DNA from: Plantago elongata
Lineage: Eukaryota > Streptophyta > Magnoliopsida > Lamiales > Plantaginaceae
Assembly (NCBI GenBank): GCA_036897095.1
Contig: JAYMSP010003030.1
Coordinates: 1 to 21,448 of the forward strand
DNA length: 21,448 nucleotides
Reading direction: 5' to 3'
Shown here in pieces: positions 9,541 through 20,640 of this stretch (position 1 is the stretch's first letter; each line of letters starts with the position of its first letter). Under the pieces are notes generated by a model. The model was given only the letters and a program-made list of their open reading frames with translations. It was not told where the DNA came from and ran no database searches. Made by a program: the position numbers and the translations under genes.

Positions 9541-9890
9541 GTTTTAAAATAATATCTTATCCCGAATTTATAGGAGGTCCGATCCTGAGTTTCAAATGAA
9601 TTCAAATCCATCAAAATCAAGAGTCCGACCCTTAAACACTTCAACATTTGGATTCTAATCTTTGGACTACAATCCAAACTCATTTACTTATTAGGCCAAG
9701 TCCATTAAGGGCCGTGAGCCTAAGCCCAAACTTTGATGAATCTTAACCTTACACGTGTCACTCATCCAAGGAGAACTTCAAAGAGCCTCCACCTATAAAT
9801 ATGAGCGCACTTCCTCCTCATAAGGTAAGGATTCTTCATACTCCACTCTCTAAATTTAAAAGTCCGAACCCGAGCTTGTCTATGAATCAA
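9540..9890 (+). mobile_element. Possible fossil LTR segment with promoter-like core
   Basis: The stretch carries AGGCCAAGTCCATTAAGGGC and AAGCCCAAAC motifs, a G-box-like ACACGTGTCA at 9751-9760, and a strong TATA box CTATAAATA at about 9792-9800 followed by a C+T-rich run. This order is common in LTRs of plant LTR retrotransposons. No paired repeat, primer site or coding remains are seen in the window, so it would be an old solo or partial LTR. It could equally be an orphan promoter. Confidence 0.25.
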
Positions 9891-10218
9891 GTTGAGTATT
9901 TTTTTGAGAAAGCATTTAATATGAAAAATCAATAACTCCTTTAATAAATACGTATTTTTTTGAGTCAACTCTATTTAACAAAATACAAAGAGAGTTGTAC
10001 CCTTCTTTATAAAGAAGAGCACCTCGTTTTCTATTCTTTTAACACAATAGTTGAGTTATCTTTCGTATAACATGAAAAAGTATACAACAAGAAATCTATT
10101 ATAAACTATTTTACTAGCATGCGCTAGAGTATTAAGCTGCCCTTTACAAACAAAGCTATTAGAGATAAGGGGAGGTTTATTTTCTTATAAATTATCTTCC
10201 ATAAATATTACTTATAAA

Positions 10219-10480
10219 CCAAAGGTAGCTCTAGTTTACGGCCAGATAAATGAATCATCCGGGGCTTATATGCGAATTGGTTTGACTGCCCTAATGATGA
10301 TAAAATATTTCCGAGATGTTAATGAACAAGACGTACTTCTATTTATCGATAATATCTTCCGTTTCGTCCAAGCAGGATCCGAAGTCTCGGCCTTGCTAAG
10401 TAGAATGCCCTCTGTTGTCGGTTATCAACCGACCCTGAGTACGAATGGGTTCTTTACAAGAAAGAATTGCTTTTACCAAA
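10219..10480 (+). pseudogene. Plastid atpB fragment (ATP synthase CF1 beta subunit), nuclear copy
   Basis: The open frame from 10219 reads [17 protein letters not shown], then [47 protein letters not shown] and [11 protein letters not shown]. This is the middle of the chloroplast beta subunit, covering the Walker B region ([10 protein letters not shown]). Residues such as RDVNEQD and [12 protein letters not shown] mark the plastid form and exclude nuclear-encoded mitochondrial atp2 (which has RDAEGQD and FTQANSE). The usual protein is about 498 residues; only about 85 are here. After QPTLST one base is missing relative to the plastid gene, yet ATGGGTTCTTTACAAGAAAG still matches in the shifted frame, up to about 10480. 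Several replacements at conserved places (EPPGAR to ESSGAY, TMAEYF to MMIKYF) fit a copy no longer under selection. It is a nuclear insertion of plastid DNA, direct or by way of the mitochondrion. Confidence 0.9.
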
Positions 10481-11320
10481 CGATGCTTACTTAACAGATA
10501 GGGTTTAATTATTACTTATAATATAAATAATATGGCCTGTAATCTTCCACTTACAACAAATATGTACTGGAGCCACTATCCTTAATATCCCCTATACAAC
10601 GGTTAGGCTTTACTAGCAAGCGTCATTATACGATAGAGTGACTTAAATTCTTACTCCATTTCTTGCGTACGTAAACTAGGCACTTATTTTACTGAAAGGC
10701 GTCTATAACACTCTTATGAGTATAAGAATCATTTTAAATACTTGGTAAGGAGGGATACTTTTCAATAACTGGCATTTTGTATAAGCAATAAGACCGAGCT
10801 TTCGTAGTTAACACACAATACCATAGGAGATTTATTTGAGGCATAAGTAACTCTTCAATACACTTTTATAAATAAGTATATATATACGTGCTAAGTAAAG
10901 AGGTAATAACTATAAAAAATTCTTTATACTTTCTGAATTAGGTATTTAGCGTAATAACTTAAGTATAAGACTAATAAATTCTAATATACCTAATATACTA
11001 AGTACTTCCTCATGATTCCTATGAAATAAATCATTAAATGAAGGTTTTTTCTAGAATATTCTATGTTATATAAAAGCTTTCTTATATAGGAAAATAAGGG
11101 ATAAATACTCATTAACCTTTGTCCTACCTAATATCATTACAGAATTGTCCTCATCCTTTCTTCGTTTTTTACTATTTTTTGTTCAAGTAAGGCGGAAACA
11201 CAATCTTTCTTTATGTAATGTCAGTAAGAAGTAAAGAAAGCGTATCCTTCCTTGTTATATTAATTCTAAATATACGGTAAAAAAAGGTCCAATCCATTCC
11301 CTTCTCTCCTTCAGGCACAA

Positions 11321-11366
11321 AAGTATCGACAGGCCTTCAAGTACCGACGGACCTCCAAGTACCGAT
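11321..11366. repeat. 18-bp minisatellite, about 2.5 units
   Basis: AAGTATCGACAGGCCTTC (11321-11338), AAGTACCGACGGACCTCC (11339-11356) and AAGTACCGAT (11357-11366) repeat in tandem with a few differences. Confidence 0.8.
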
Positions 11367-11434
11367 AAACTTATTCCTCCTAGGAACCCTCCTCGGGTCG
11401 GAACCCCTTCCGTATCGGAACTCTGAACAACACT

Positions 11435-11708
11435 ATCACCTCCTTCACATCAAATCAATCTACCACCAATTGGACAACACTCTCCCCTTACAAGGACTTT
11501 TAAGGGTACTGCTCTGGTCCCTCTCTGCCTGCTCTGGACTTGCCCTATATGTTGTCAAGTGTTGAGCTCGGATCTACCGGCTCACATGTGAGGGGGAATG
11601 TTAAACATTTCACATCGTTTGAGTGTAACTTGGACACTATTTATAAGATATGGACAACTCTCTACCCCTTACAAGTCATTTTAAGGGGTAGATGAACCTA
11701 TTACAACA
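11435..11708 (+). mobile_element. TRIM-type miniature LTR element, copy 1 (fossil, incomplete)
   Basis: The 3' LTR is clear at 11599-11708 (starts TGTTAAACATTTCACATCG; contains ATAAGATATG and TTTTAAGGGGTAGATGA). It is preceded by a purine-rich GTGAGGGGGAA and by an internal part (CTGCTCTGGTCCCTCTCTGC, GTTGAGCTCGGATCTACCGG) shared with copy 2 at 12347-12685. The left LTR and the left internal part are only partly present, so the left border is approximate. There is no coding capacity, as is normal for TRIMs. It looks old and broken. Confidence 0.75.
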
Positions 11709-12346
11709 GTACTTTCGATCGGAGTATTTCCCTCTTAACTTGTAGTGAACCGTTAAAAATATCAAAACACATATTCCGCATGAGGAAAGAGTATTATTTT
11801 TAAAATTTTTAGTTTTTCACTCTAATTTATGTCCCGGATAATGTTTTACTATATATCTTTTTAATGATATACTAGTAATAATGTAGTGTTTGATTATGTT
11901 ATTGGATAAGATAAATGATGTTGCTATTATTCTTGGTGTCAGCAATCCATATTTGTTGTTTGTTTATATTTATCCACTGAGGATGGAATGATAATTATCA
12001 ATAATTTATATTGTTGTTTAGCAATAAAAGAATAATATTTGCAGTGGGTTCACAAATAATTGTAATTGTGCCGTTGGACAAGATTTGGAATAGAATAAAA
12101 ACAAAAATCTTGTGCCTTTGCCAAAATCTGTTTCTTCCCTAATTTACTCTAGTTTCATATGTAGTTATGTACCCAATTTCAGCATGAGCAACTCAAATAC
12201 TGTGAGATTAGGTAACAATTACTAATTCGAACATTCAGTGTATACGCATATCTAAAATTAGACTTATTGTTGTCTAAAATTGTAAAGCACCAAAATTTTA
12301 AATTAAATTTAAAGGATTAAAAGATATTAAAAACCGTACTCATACT
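11709..12346. other. Intergenic DNA between the two TRIM copies
   Basis: The stretch is A+T-rich and has no coding signal, RNA gene or recognisable repeat. It is the spacer of the inverted pair of miniature LTR elements. Confidence 0.5.
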
Positions 12347-12685
12347 TGTTAAAAATGGGTACGTCTACCCCTTAAAAGATCTTGGGAGAGTCGTTCATAT
12401 CTTATAGTAAGTATCCAAGATACTCCGATGTGGAATGTTGAACAGGCCTTCTCACGTGTGAGCCGGTAGACCTAAGCTCAACATGTGGCAACAGATAGAG
12501 CAAGTCCAGAGCAATTAGAGAGGGACTAGAACAGTCAAAGATCCACATTACTTGAGCAAACCATGGACTCTGATACCATGTTAAAATGGGCTCATCTACC
12601 CCTTAAAAGGCCTTAAAGGGGAGGGAGTTGTATACATATCTTATAGTGAGTGACTAAAATACAAAGTGATGTGAGATGCTTAACA
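12347..12685 (-). mobile_element. TRIM-type miniature LTR element, copy 2 (fossil, structurally complete)
   Basis: Read on the - strand: 5' LTR 12685-12579 (107 bp, TGTTAAGC to TTTTAACA), directly followed by a primer-binding site at 12578-12565 (TGGTATCAGAGTCC, complementary to initiator tRNA-Met), a 134-bp internal region, a purine-rich GTGAGAAGG, and a 3' LTR 12444-12347 (98 bp, TGTTCAAC to TTTTTAACA). Total 339 bp, no coding capacity, all within the TRIM range. The LTRs differ at about a fifth of positions, which at usual plant rates suggests several million years or more. Five-base flanks (ATACT, ATATC) are not a clean target duplication. It is the same family as copy 1, in opposite orientation. 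Confidence 0.85.
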
Positions 12686-13252
12686 ATATCAATTATAAAG
12701 AGTACCTTTCTTTTTGTTAATCTATCGATGATTTAAGTAGGCTTGTTGTGGAGCGGATGACCAACTTGAAAGTGTCTCGACTAACACACGAATGAGGTCA
12801 ACATGCACGAGAAAGTATTCATATTGGCACAGTATGACCAACATACCAGCCAGAGTTACTCATGAATAACCGTACCAGTTCAAGGATCGGAACTCGATCC
12901 ATTAATGACCTGGATCGTTAGTGACTGGTCTATTATATTTTCATTAAATATGTTAAATAAATTATTAAAACTTACTTTTCACTTATTCAATTAAAAAAAA
13001 ATGCAGTGATTCAATCCGTAGATTAGTTAGATAGATAGATTATGTGTGAATGGATATAAAATGCACATTTTTTAGAACACAATTCATTCACGTGTAGGAA
13101 AAACAAACAAAATTCTACAACTACATTTTACAGATTCTATCAGAACAGTAATTTACATTTTCAACCATGGAACCTCTCCCGTTAGACGACACTAACACTA
13201 GCATGTTTGTGATTTGTGAACAACTCAAAACTCCTCAGTATATACATTTCCA
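12686..13252. other. Intergenic DNA 3' of the GT14 gene
   Basis: About 12740-12930 is less A+T-rich than its surroundings and has short palindromic echoes around GGATCGGAACTCGATCC; it may be a piece of an old repeat that I cannot name. A short TAGA run lies at about 13028-13040. The right end is presumably the 3' untranslated region of the GT14 gene. Confidence 0.4.
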
Positions 13253-16200
13253 TCATTGCAAGGGACACTGTTTACTCCTAAACTCATCAGATGTCAATTC
13301 TCCAATAAGCCTTTGTAATCTCTTTGCCCCTGCTCCTGCCCTAAATACCGAATCATCTCCGCGTAACCAGCACGGATCAGCCCCCTCTTCCCAGCTTCCT
13401 ACACACCATGCTCCTGGTGCAAAACGATGTGTTCTCCCCAGTAATTCTTTATCAATCCTGTCCAAAACCGGATCATCCTTGTGAAACTTTCGTGCGAATA
13501 TTGCACTGCTGTTAACCATTTTATCGAAATCCCTCATAGAAAGAGATCTCGGGTGCTGTTTAGGAGGGCTATCCCATGCGATGTAGTGGAGATCATGACT
13601 TATAGCAGTGTGCCGAAACTCTTCAGTATTGCAGATAACCGTGTGAAAATAGCCTTCCGGTGAGGAGACAAAATTTGCATAGTACATGAGAATAGTTCGG
13701 GGAAGGTTGTCCCACCCCCATATGCAGTATTCCACAAATGATCGGGTAAGCATTACCCACGCTGAACCTGAGAAGCAGAATGGAATGGTCAAATTATTCT
13801 GTCTGAGTTCATATATTAGCTACCGCACAAGTTAGTGATTTTAAATTATACTGTAATAAAATACTAAGAGTTTTGCTATTCCAAAAATCGGTAACGCTAT
13901 GTGTGGACAGACCAAATCACCAAATCCATGACAAATGCCTTTTCTCCCATATTTTAAAACCTTATACAAGAATTCTTTCAGTATAGCAGATATTTTACTT
14001 ATCGGATACGATGATACTATTTTAAACTTAGGTGGTGCGAAAATGTTAAATTCGTGTGCAATTCAGATATATTTCTATAAAGATTGATCTTGAGGCTTGT
14101 TTATGTAGAACTCCTATAACATACTCATTTCATAAACTCTTTAAAATTCTGAGACTAATTGTCTAACACAAAGTTTTATATATGTTATAATGAAACCAAT
14201 CATTTTATTAACTAAAATGTATATATTGTTAACGAAATAAGTATTGTCATAATATGGGGAAAAAAAACTTCAATTTTGAGAACATAGGTTTTTTGATTTA
14301 ATAACATCAACGATTTTCGATTTTATTGACAATATATGTCCGTATCTTGCTCATTGTCTAAAGATTCACCAATAGTAAGATTCCCCAATTAATACTTGCG
14401 AGAGACCCCTAAATTTTGGAGAGTCCGAAAGTCCCCTCCAAATGGTAAAACTAGACAATTATACCTTTTTTCGCAACTTGATTTAGATGATTTTCCGTGG
14501 ATCTTTTGACCCGGATTCATTAAAAACAGGTCAAGTAAAAACTAGACAATAAAATGTAAAATAAAACAAAACAATAAATTTAATATAATGTAAAAACTAG
14601 AGAATCTCTTTTATAAACTAGACAATATAATGTAAATACTAGACAATTTAAGGTAAAAACTAGACAATTATACCGAATGAAATTTAAGTACATGTAATAA
14701 AACTAAACAAGATCATTTATAAAACTAGACAATACATACTAAAAAATAGACGGTTCAACACAAATGCACAACATAAAGTTATAACATGAAAAACTAGAGA
14801 AATATTGGTAAAACTAAAGTACATGCAATTTATATAAAAACTAGATAATATGTGTTAAAAACTAGGTGTCTCTCCGGACTCTCCAAATGTAAGGGGACTT
14901 TTATGATACTTAGTAATTAATAATTGTGTCTATTATGCTCCTTAAACATCAGCCTGTGCATTACTATCTTAACCCCATGGGAATAAAAGTAGAAAATTTA
15001 CAACTATTCAAGTGGTCAATCATGAATAATCAAAAGTCGGGAAGCAAACAGGGTTTACAACAAAAGTAAGAGGGTTCTTCAAAACTAATTTACTATGAAT
15101 ACTAAGTCTCATCAAAGAGTAGAAGGATTTTTAGATTTTATCCTTTAACCATTTGGTGAACGTATGGTTTAGACATCCCGTCATAAACAAATAAGGTACA
15201 CTTAAGCCACTTACACTAAATGTTATGAATATGAACGGTTTAACTGAAAATCAACTATCCTAATATATCACAGATAAAAGAAACAAAATAGTGAATTGAA
15301 AGAACACAATCATAAAAGTTATTCAGTATAATCATGAAACAGAGTAAAACATAATCCTTTTGCTCTTAACAAACTGCGTTGGTGCACAGCAAGGAACTTC
15401 AACTGAAAAGAAAAACTCACCAGTAAATAATTTGAAAGATGTCGGCAAAGATCGCTTTTGAGTGGTCCAGGAAATATCAGACTTTTTGGACAAGTAAAGC
15501 CCCGGGTCGACAATTATAGGCTTTCCTCTCTGGTTCCTGAAGAAACAATCACAGCCAAGAGCACTTAGCATGAAATTTATACAGAGATAACAGAATACTT
15601 CACTACAGCCGCCTAAAAAATATGCAGGTGCTTACAGTTTCCATCCGTAAATCTGTGTATGCTCGATAAAGTTGAGACTCCGAGACAGATTTGATAATAC
15701 ATAAAGCAGATCTGCAAAATCAGTGTACATATATTCATCAACAAAGACGATTGTCCTTAAAATAGAAGTGCCAGCAGAATAAATGTTGAAAGAGGAATGC
15801 ACAAAGATTACTAAGCAAGAAAAGTACATTACGTTTCTATAGTATTGTTAGTCTGGAAAACAAATCTTACAATCAGTTTGTAGTGCCATGAAAGAGCTAA
15901 AAGTTCTGAAATAATTAGACCTAATAAAAACATTAAACATACGACTGTAAACACACGTAGACTGCTAGTGACCACGCAATCACACATCTAACCAGTGACC
16001 ATGTTATTGTTATCACATGATCGCTTTCTCATATCTGGCTTTGCAATACAGAAAAAGAACCCCAAGAAAGTCAAACTCCCTACACCCTTCATAACAGCAT
16101 GTTGAATATTTGGATGCAAATGCTGTCAGGCATAAAATGTAAAGAAACATTTCTCCTTAGCTACTTCCGTTCGAAATGTACTAAGCAACTGGATAGTACA

Positions 16201-17847
16201 CTAGCAGAAAAGAAGACAAAAGAACATGATATAAAGGAAGTTTCCATCCATCCAAGCAATACATTATATGACATTCACCGAGTCATTGGGTTACATGGGC
16301 ACACATCCAAAATTTAAAGTTTTAAACACAATGTGATTGTGAAGTATTTAGCAGCAACAAAGTGCTCATCTCACCAATCACAAATTTTAGTAATCATTAA
16401 CTTTGGATCATAGATTTCCTGTGAACGTTGTAGAAAATTTTATTTTACCACGAACCTACAAAGTGCATGTTAGTAACATACATAATACTATATGGTAAAA
16501 TGGTCTTTTCTTTTTTTTTTTTTTTTTTTTTTTTTTTTGGGGAAAGAGAAGTAGAGAACAGATTTATGACGCAAAATAGCACCAGAACCTTTAAAGCTGC
16601 ATATCAGCTTTTTCAATCTGTAACACAGAGTTACCAGATCATCCACCTAATCTTTCCTTCCTTTTTTCTTTTAACAACACAGAATTTAGTAGGCGTGGTT
16701 ATCTAAGCCATGGATGGACAGTCCTCTTCATGGTCTTACTATGTGTTGGTGCTCAATTATTGCTTGAGGGAAGAATTCAACACAAATGCAAAGTAGGCAA
16801 CTCGATCTCTCACAAATGAATGAGCTAACCCACATTAGGTAACTCACTTATGACAGTTCCTAAACATCCACTTGCTACAAAACTGAAGTTAATGAGCAGA
16901 AGTAATTATTACAGAGTATCTATGCATATAAACTTGTATCGAAGAAACTACAAGTACTTAAGTTCCTACGTAAATTTCACTTTGAAACACCCAACTTCAA
17001 AAATAATCTATCTTTAAATTATACTAGTTTGTGTTGCCTAGTCAAAGACTCAAAGTAATTCATTTAATTGTACTTTATTTCCTAGAAATCAATGGACAGT
17101 GAAGGTAAATCACCTCACTACTTTGAGTTGAGCTTGATCAAGTACAACATGACAAGATAGTGAGATACTACAAAACAGTGCATGCATATGCATAAACCAT
17201 ATTGTGGAAATTAATGAACATTAAGAATCAGAGAACTGACCATCTTGAGTCATAAGAGGATAATCAGAAGCACTGAGATTGATAAACCAGTCCCAATTGA
17301 AGCTTTCTTTCAACAAGATTGCAATTGCTTGCAGAGTGCAAGCAATCATGGTTGGACCTTTATACGTTACCAAATTAGATTGTGCCATCACACGCACATT
17401 CTCCACCTCGCTAAACGTAGGATCATTCTTCACCGACATTGTCAAATTCAGCCTCTCCCTCGGCGGAGCCTCAAGGTCCATATGTAGAATATACTGGTTT
17501 CTCGGATGATATATCGCTTGCAACGTCCTCATCATCCTTTGACTGTCTCCCTTAGTTCCTGAGATCAGATAAGCCAGCCTTGGCGGCTCAAGTTTAGAAA
17601 CCTCAACCGACTTAAGTGACTTCCTCAACTCAGATTCTACAAAATACCCTTCCGGGTCAACCTTATCATCGAACGACATTATGTCAAGCTGAGCTTGATC
17701 TTGCCCGTAAGGCGACAAGTAAAATCCATAAATCATTGCAGTAAATAGAGTAATTGAAACTAGCAAACTTGCAACAAATGGAACTTTCCATCTCCTGTCA
17801 CTAAATATCCTTCCTGAATGATAATTACCATTTCTCCGCATAGCCAT
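13253..17847 (-). CDS. GT14 family glycosyltransferase (Core-2/I-branching type, GlcAT14-like)
   Basis: On the - strand, exons 17847-17241, 15711-15636, 15536-15421 and 13767-13253 join to 1314 bp and 437 aa, every junction GT-AG and in frame (phases 1, 2, 1; introns 1529, 99 and 1653 bp). Residues 1-22 are basic and short, 23-44 form one hydrophobic segment (VASLLVSITLFTAMIYGFYL), then a stem, so it is a type II membrane protein, expected in the Golgi. The catalytic domain opens with PPRLAYLISGTKGD (88-101) and has YHPRNQYILHMDLEA, NWDWFINLSASDYPLMTQD (about 185-202), IIVDPGLY, KLFTGSAWVMLTRSFVEYC, WGWDNLPRT, YYANFVSSPEGYFHTVICN and KQHPRSL. These are hallmarks of plant GT14. Characterised relatives (GlcAT14A-C of Arabidopsis, about 380-450 aa) add glucuronic acid to arabinogalactan-protein sugar chains; this member's exact donor and clade cannot be set by eye. 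The length is normal and no break is seen. Intron 3 carries an inserted element. Confidence 0.95.
14395..14914. mobile_element. 520-bp non-autonomous inverted-repeat DNA element (MITE-like) in GT14 intron 3
   Basis: The left end GAGAGACCCCTAAATTTTGG plus AGAGTCC (14400-14426) matches the reverse complement of the right end, GGACTCTCCAAATGTAAGGG plus GACTTTTATG (about 14877-14905), as an imperfect terminal inverted repeat. AATTAATA at 14387-14394 and again at 14915-14922 is an exact 8-bp flanking duplication, the size made by hAT transposons. The inside has no coding capacity but repeats ACTAGACAAT-like decamers about a dozen times. The outermost bases of the two ends do not match well, so family assignment stays open. 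Confidence 0.6.
16511..16538. repeat. Poly-T run of 28 in GT14 intron 1
   Basis: An unbroken T tract on +, A tract in the sense of the gene, followed by GGGGAAAGAGAAG. It may mark the tail of an old retroposed piece or be a simple slippage run. The rest of this 1529-bp intron shows nothing I can name. Confidence 0.7.
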
Positions 17848-18505
17848 TACTCTGTTCTAAAACCATAGATCTTCCTTCCTCAGCTCTATGTAATAATAGT
17901 ATGATGTAATAAGCTGTACAAGATAGTTGAACAAAGCTACTACTGCTACTAAATCCTTATATCTCCACCGACAGAATCTCTTACTTTACTTTCAGCAGGG
18001 CCCCCTTCTCAATGAAAAAGTTAACACAACACAACCATTAATGTAAAACAGTCGGAAGGTAAACCCAATCAAGAAACCAGCTACCAACAGGTTCAAATAG
18101 AGCAAGAACAGAACAACCAGATACCAATTCAACTACCCAACTTCGAAAAGAAAGTAACTTTATCACTCAGAAAAAGTGAAAAACTTTGTAGCAGATCGAA
18201 ATATCCAATCAACTAAACAATGTCACAACACTGAAATGTGAATGGGTTTCCGGTCAAAGATTCAATCTTTACACAAAAAATTACCAGAAATGATGCAATT
18301 GAAGCACTTTCTTGAATACGAGTGCAGTGTAGAGTGAATATATGAAGAGGCAGAGAAAGATTAAAGGGTGAAAGAGTTGCAATTGCAATGAGTTGCAGAG
18401 AAGAAAGAGTAAAGTTTGGGTGAGCTAGGTAAGAGAGAGATGAAGAGGACCGTACAGATTGCTTAAGATGCGGGTTTTAGATCTTTAATCAATTATATTA
18501 GCACC
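17848..18505 (-). promoter_or_regulatory. 5' leader and promoter region of the GT14 gene
   Basis: On the - strand, an ATATAATT-like TATA candidate lies at about 18491-18500, followed by a pyrimidine-rich leader (CATCTCTCTCTTACC near 18440, then CTTTCTTCTCTGC). The leader would be about 590 bases, long enough to suspect an intron: CTG|GTAATT at 18285/18284 is a fair donor and TTTTAG at about 17857-17862 a possible acceptor. The start ATG at 17847 is the first in a well-matched N-terminus (MAMRRNG), with a second in-frame ATG two codons on. Confidence 0.4.
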
Positions 18506-18949
18506 GAATTAAAGGTCTGAATGTGATTATTAAATCTAGACACAATTATTAGACCAACATGTGTGATAAGTGATATGATTAGATGTTAAAATAGATTCTG
18601 TCTTACAACATGCTGTAGTATAAGTTGAGGCTTATCTCGGTGTCTTTATTATTGATTAAGTTGTTGAGACTTCGAAGTTCAGACAACTTAGCGTCAGCAA
18701 GGCCTCGCTATCCAATTTTCCTATGATTCCCCTTTTAAAAAAAATAAAAAATCTTCCTATGATTCTATCTTTACCTGTCCGGATGTCCCTAATAACTGCC
18801 TCACACTCTTCAAATACATAATCATTAACAACTTTTTATAATGTAAAGTCCGAAAATTATTTTTCGAATTTTGACATTTTAGAACAAACTGGACGTTAGA
18901 GCGTAGTTCATAAGCCGTCTTCCTTTACCCGTTTATTTAATCTTTCAAT
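18506..18949. other. Intergenic DNA upstream of the GT14 gene
   Basis: I see no coding sequence, RNA gene or element ends. The left part should contain upstream promoter sequence of the GT14 gene. Confidence 0.45.
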
Positions 18950-20640
18950 TGTGGCCCAAATTTTTCCCTATCAACCCATTATCTAATACAATTACAAGCT
19001 CAAGTCGGTTTCTATATCGAACCTAACCCTAATTTTCAAAGAGAGCCCTGGCCAAGAACGCTAATATCACACATACATTTTTCGTTTGGGGCAGCTAACT
19101 TCTAAACTTGATTCCCGGTTTGTTAACCGTTGGGTCAAGCTAATATTTAGATATTGGATTCATAAGGCACAATATTTTCAGTTGACGGATTGTTCGTTTG
19201 AAGTGTGATTCATTCAGAATCAGGTGTCGAACATGAGGGTATTTTTCAAGTCGTTCTCAATCCATGTCCATCTCGTTGTTCCCTCAAGGCAACCCCTAAG
19301 GCTCATTCACGTTTATGATAGTTGTTGAGTTTGCTAGTTGCTTGGTGCAAATTTGTAAAGGAGTAACATGATCTTGATTCGTTGGTTGCATGTAATCATG
19401 TATAGGAAATCTTATGGCTGTTGATTATATGGTGCAGTCCTTAGATATTAAGCATCATCCCATGCTAATTCAGTATGTATAAATACCATGGCTTTTATGA
19501 TTTCTGGTGTTGATGATGTAAAGAAATCGAGATGTTATGTTGTCAATCAGTTGTCATTGTTGTTAATCCTACATTCACATAATCTAATAGTTGGGTAAAT
19601 GATTATATGCTACAAGTACACTTCTGATGCCTTGTATCTATGTTGATAAATAATGTGTTCACTCTTTATTTGGTCTAAGTAGCTTAATTATTTCCATGTA
19701 ATTAGATTTGATTATGTAAAGTAATACTATTAAGTAATATGTTGTTTAGATACGATGACTGAGTTATTCTTACTTCCTGCTTAGCAGTAGTACAATATTT
19801 CACCTTGTTGCTTGTCATTGTTACGATGTGAATAAGTTGTTTAGAAATTATGGGTTTTAGACATAGAGCATTATGGATTCATATGTATACGGATGTTACT
19901 ATGTTATATATATTGGTACTGCAAGACCAAATTAGAGTTGTATGCTTCTTGTTGCTTTTGCGTGTATCTTTAAGTACTCCACATTACAGTGTGTTGCAAT
20001 GTCACTATAGTTCTTAATCTTGGAGATGCTAATCTAAATTACATATTGTAGCACATACTTTTTAGAGCATTCATTCATGATTAGAATTTTGATAGCATAC
20101 TTTCATTTTAAGAAGATGTGAAGGTTGTAAGTAACATAAATTTCAAGGTTTAACGAAAAGTAACGGGATTGTAAGGCACCGTCCTAAGCATTTGTAGCAA
20201 TTTCAAGAATATCGGCTAGAGTGAGATTAACGTCTCTAGTCGTGTTTTAAGAGGTTTGAGAGGTTACTATGGGATGGGTAGGACCTTGGGGTAGGACCTT
20301 ACGATCCCAAATGAGCTCGCGATTATGACATGGTTTTAAGACGTTTTAAAAGTCTGATTCAAGATAAGTTTCAAGTTCAATTTAAATACTTTTTTACGAG
20401 AAGAACAAGTTCAAGTGTTTAGAGTCAGTCAAGTCATAGGATTGCATTGCATTAAGCAAGATTAAAAGATTTAGAAGATATGAAGATAGAACTTTAAGCC
20501 ATGAAACGTGCATGTAATTTGCTTAGTCAAGTGGTCACGACTAACCCTTGCTAAAAGTATATACTTTAGGTATTGAATCGAGAGTGGACCTCGACCGTTG
20601 CCAGAGCAGTTACACTACTAGAATCCCTTTAATATTTCAA
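18950..20640. mobile_element. Possible eroded LTR-retrotransposon LTR (fossil), broad limits
   Basis: Around 19020-19260 the sequence has the flavour of long plant LTRs: AACCTAACCCTAATTTTC, CCGGTTTGTTAACCGTTGGG with TCAAGCTAATATTT, then GACGGATTGTTCGTTTGAA and GAACATGAGGGTA. Around 20160-20620 a second, less A+T-rich stretch (GTAAGGCACCGTCCTAAGC, a doubled GGTAGGACCTT, GAGAGTGGACCTCGACCG) is similar in style. I see no paired copy, primer site or coding remains, so family and borders are uncertain. This is recognition by style only and it looks heavily decayed. Confidence 0.3.

Larger units (their letters stand above)
9960..11430. other. Patch of organelle-like DNA around an atpB fragment
   Basis: Texture changes here: fewer long A/T tracts, more evenly mixed sequence, and near-repeats such as TTTTACTAGCATGCG (about 10110) and TTTACTAGCAAGCG (about 10611). 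Inside lies a certain plastid atpB fragment at 10219-10480. I cannot name any other gene in the patch on either strand. Either a mosaic of plastid pieces or a mitochondrial segment that itself carried plastid DNA would fit. Borders are approximate. Confidence 0.4.

Noticed and set aside
10270-10494. Reading the atpB-like frame as a working small gene
   Set aside because: It covers under a fifth of the protein, has changes at conserved residues, goes out of frame with the plastid gene near 10441 and has no start context or plastid-targeting leader.
13167-13484. 105-codon open frame on + at the 3' end of the GT14 gene
   Set aside because: It is antisense to the last GT14 exon, which carries strongly conserved family residues.
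16467-16706. 79-codon open frame with a long Phe run
   Set aside because: The Phe run is only the translation of the poly-T tract in GT14 intron 1.
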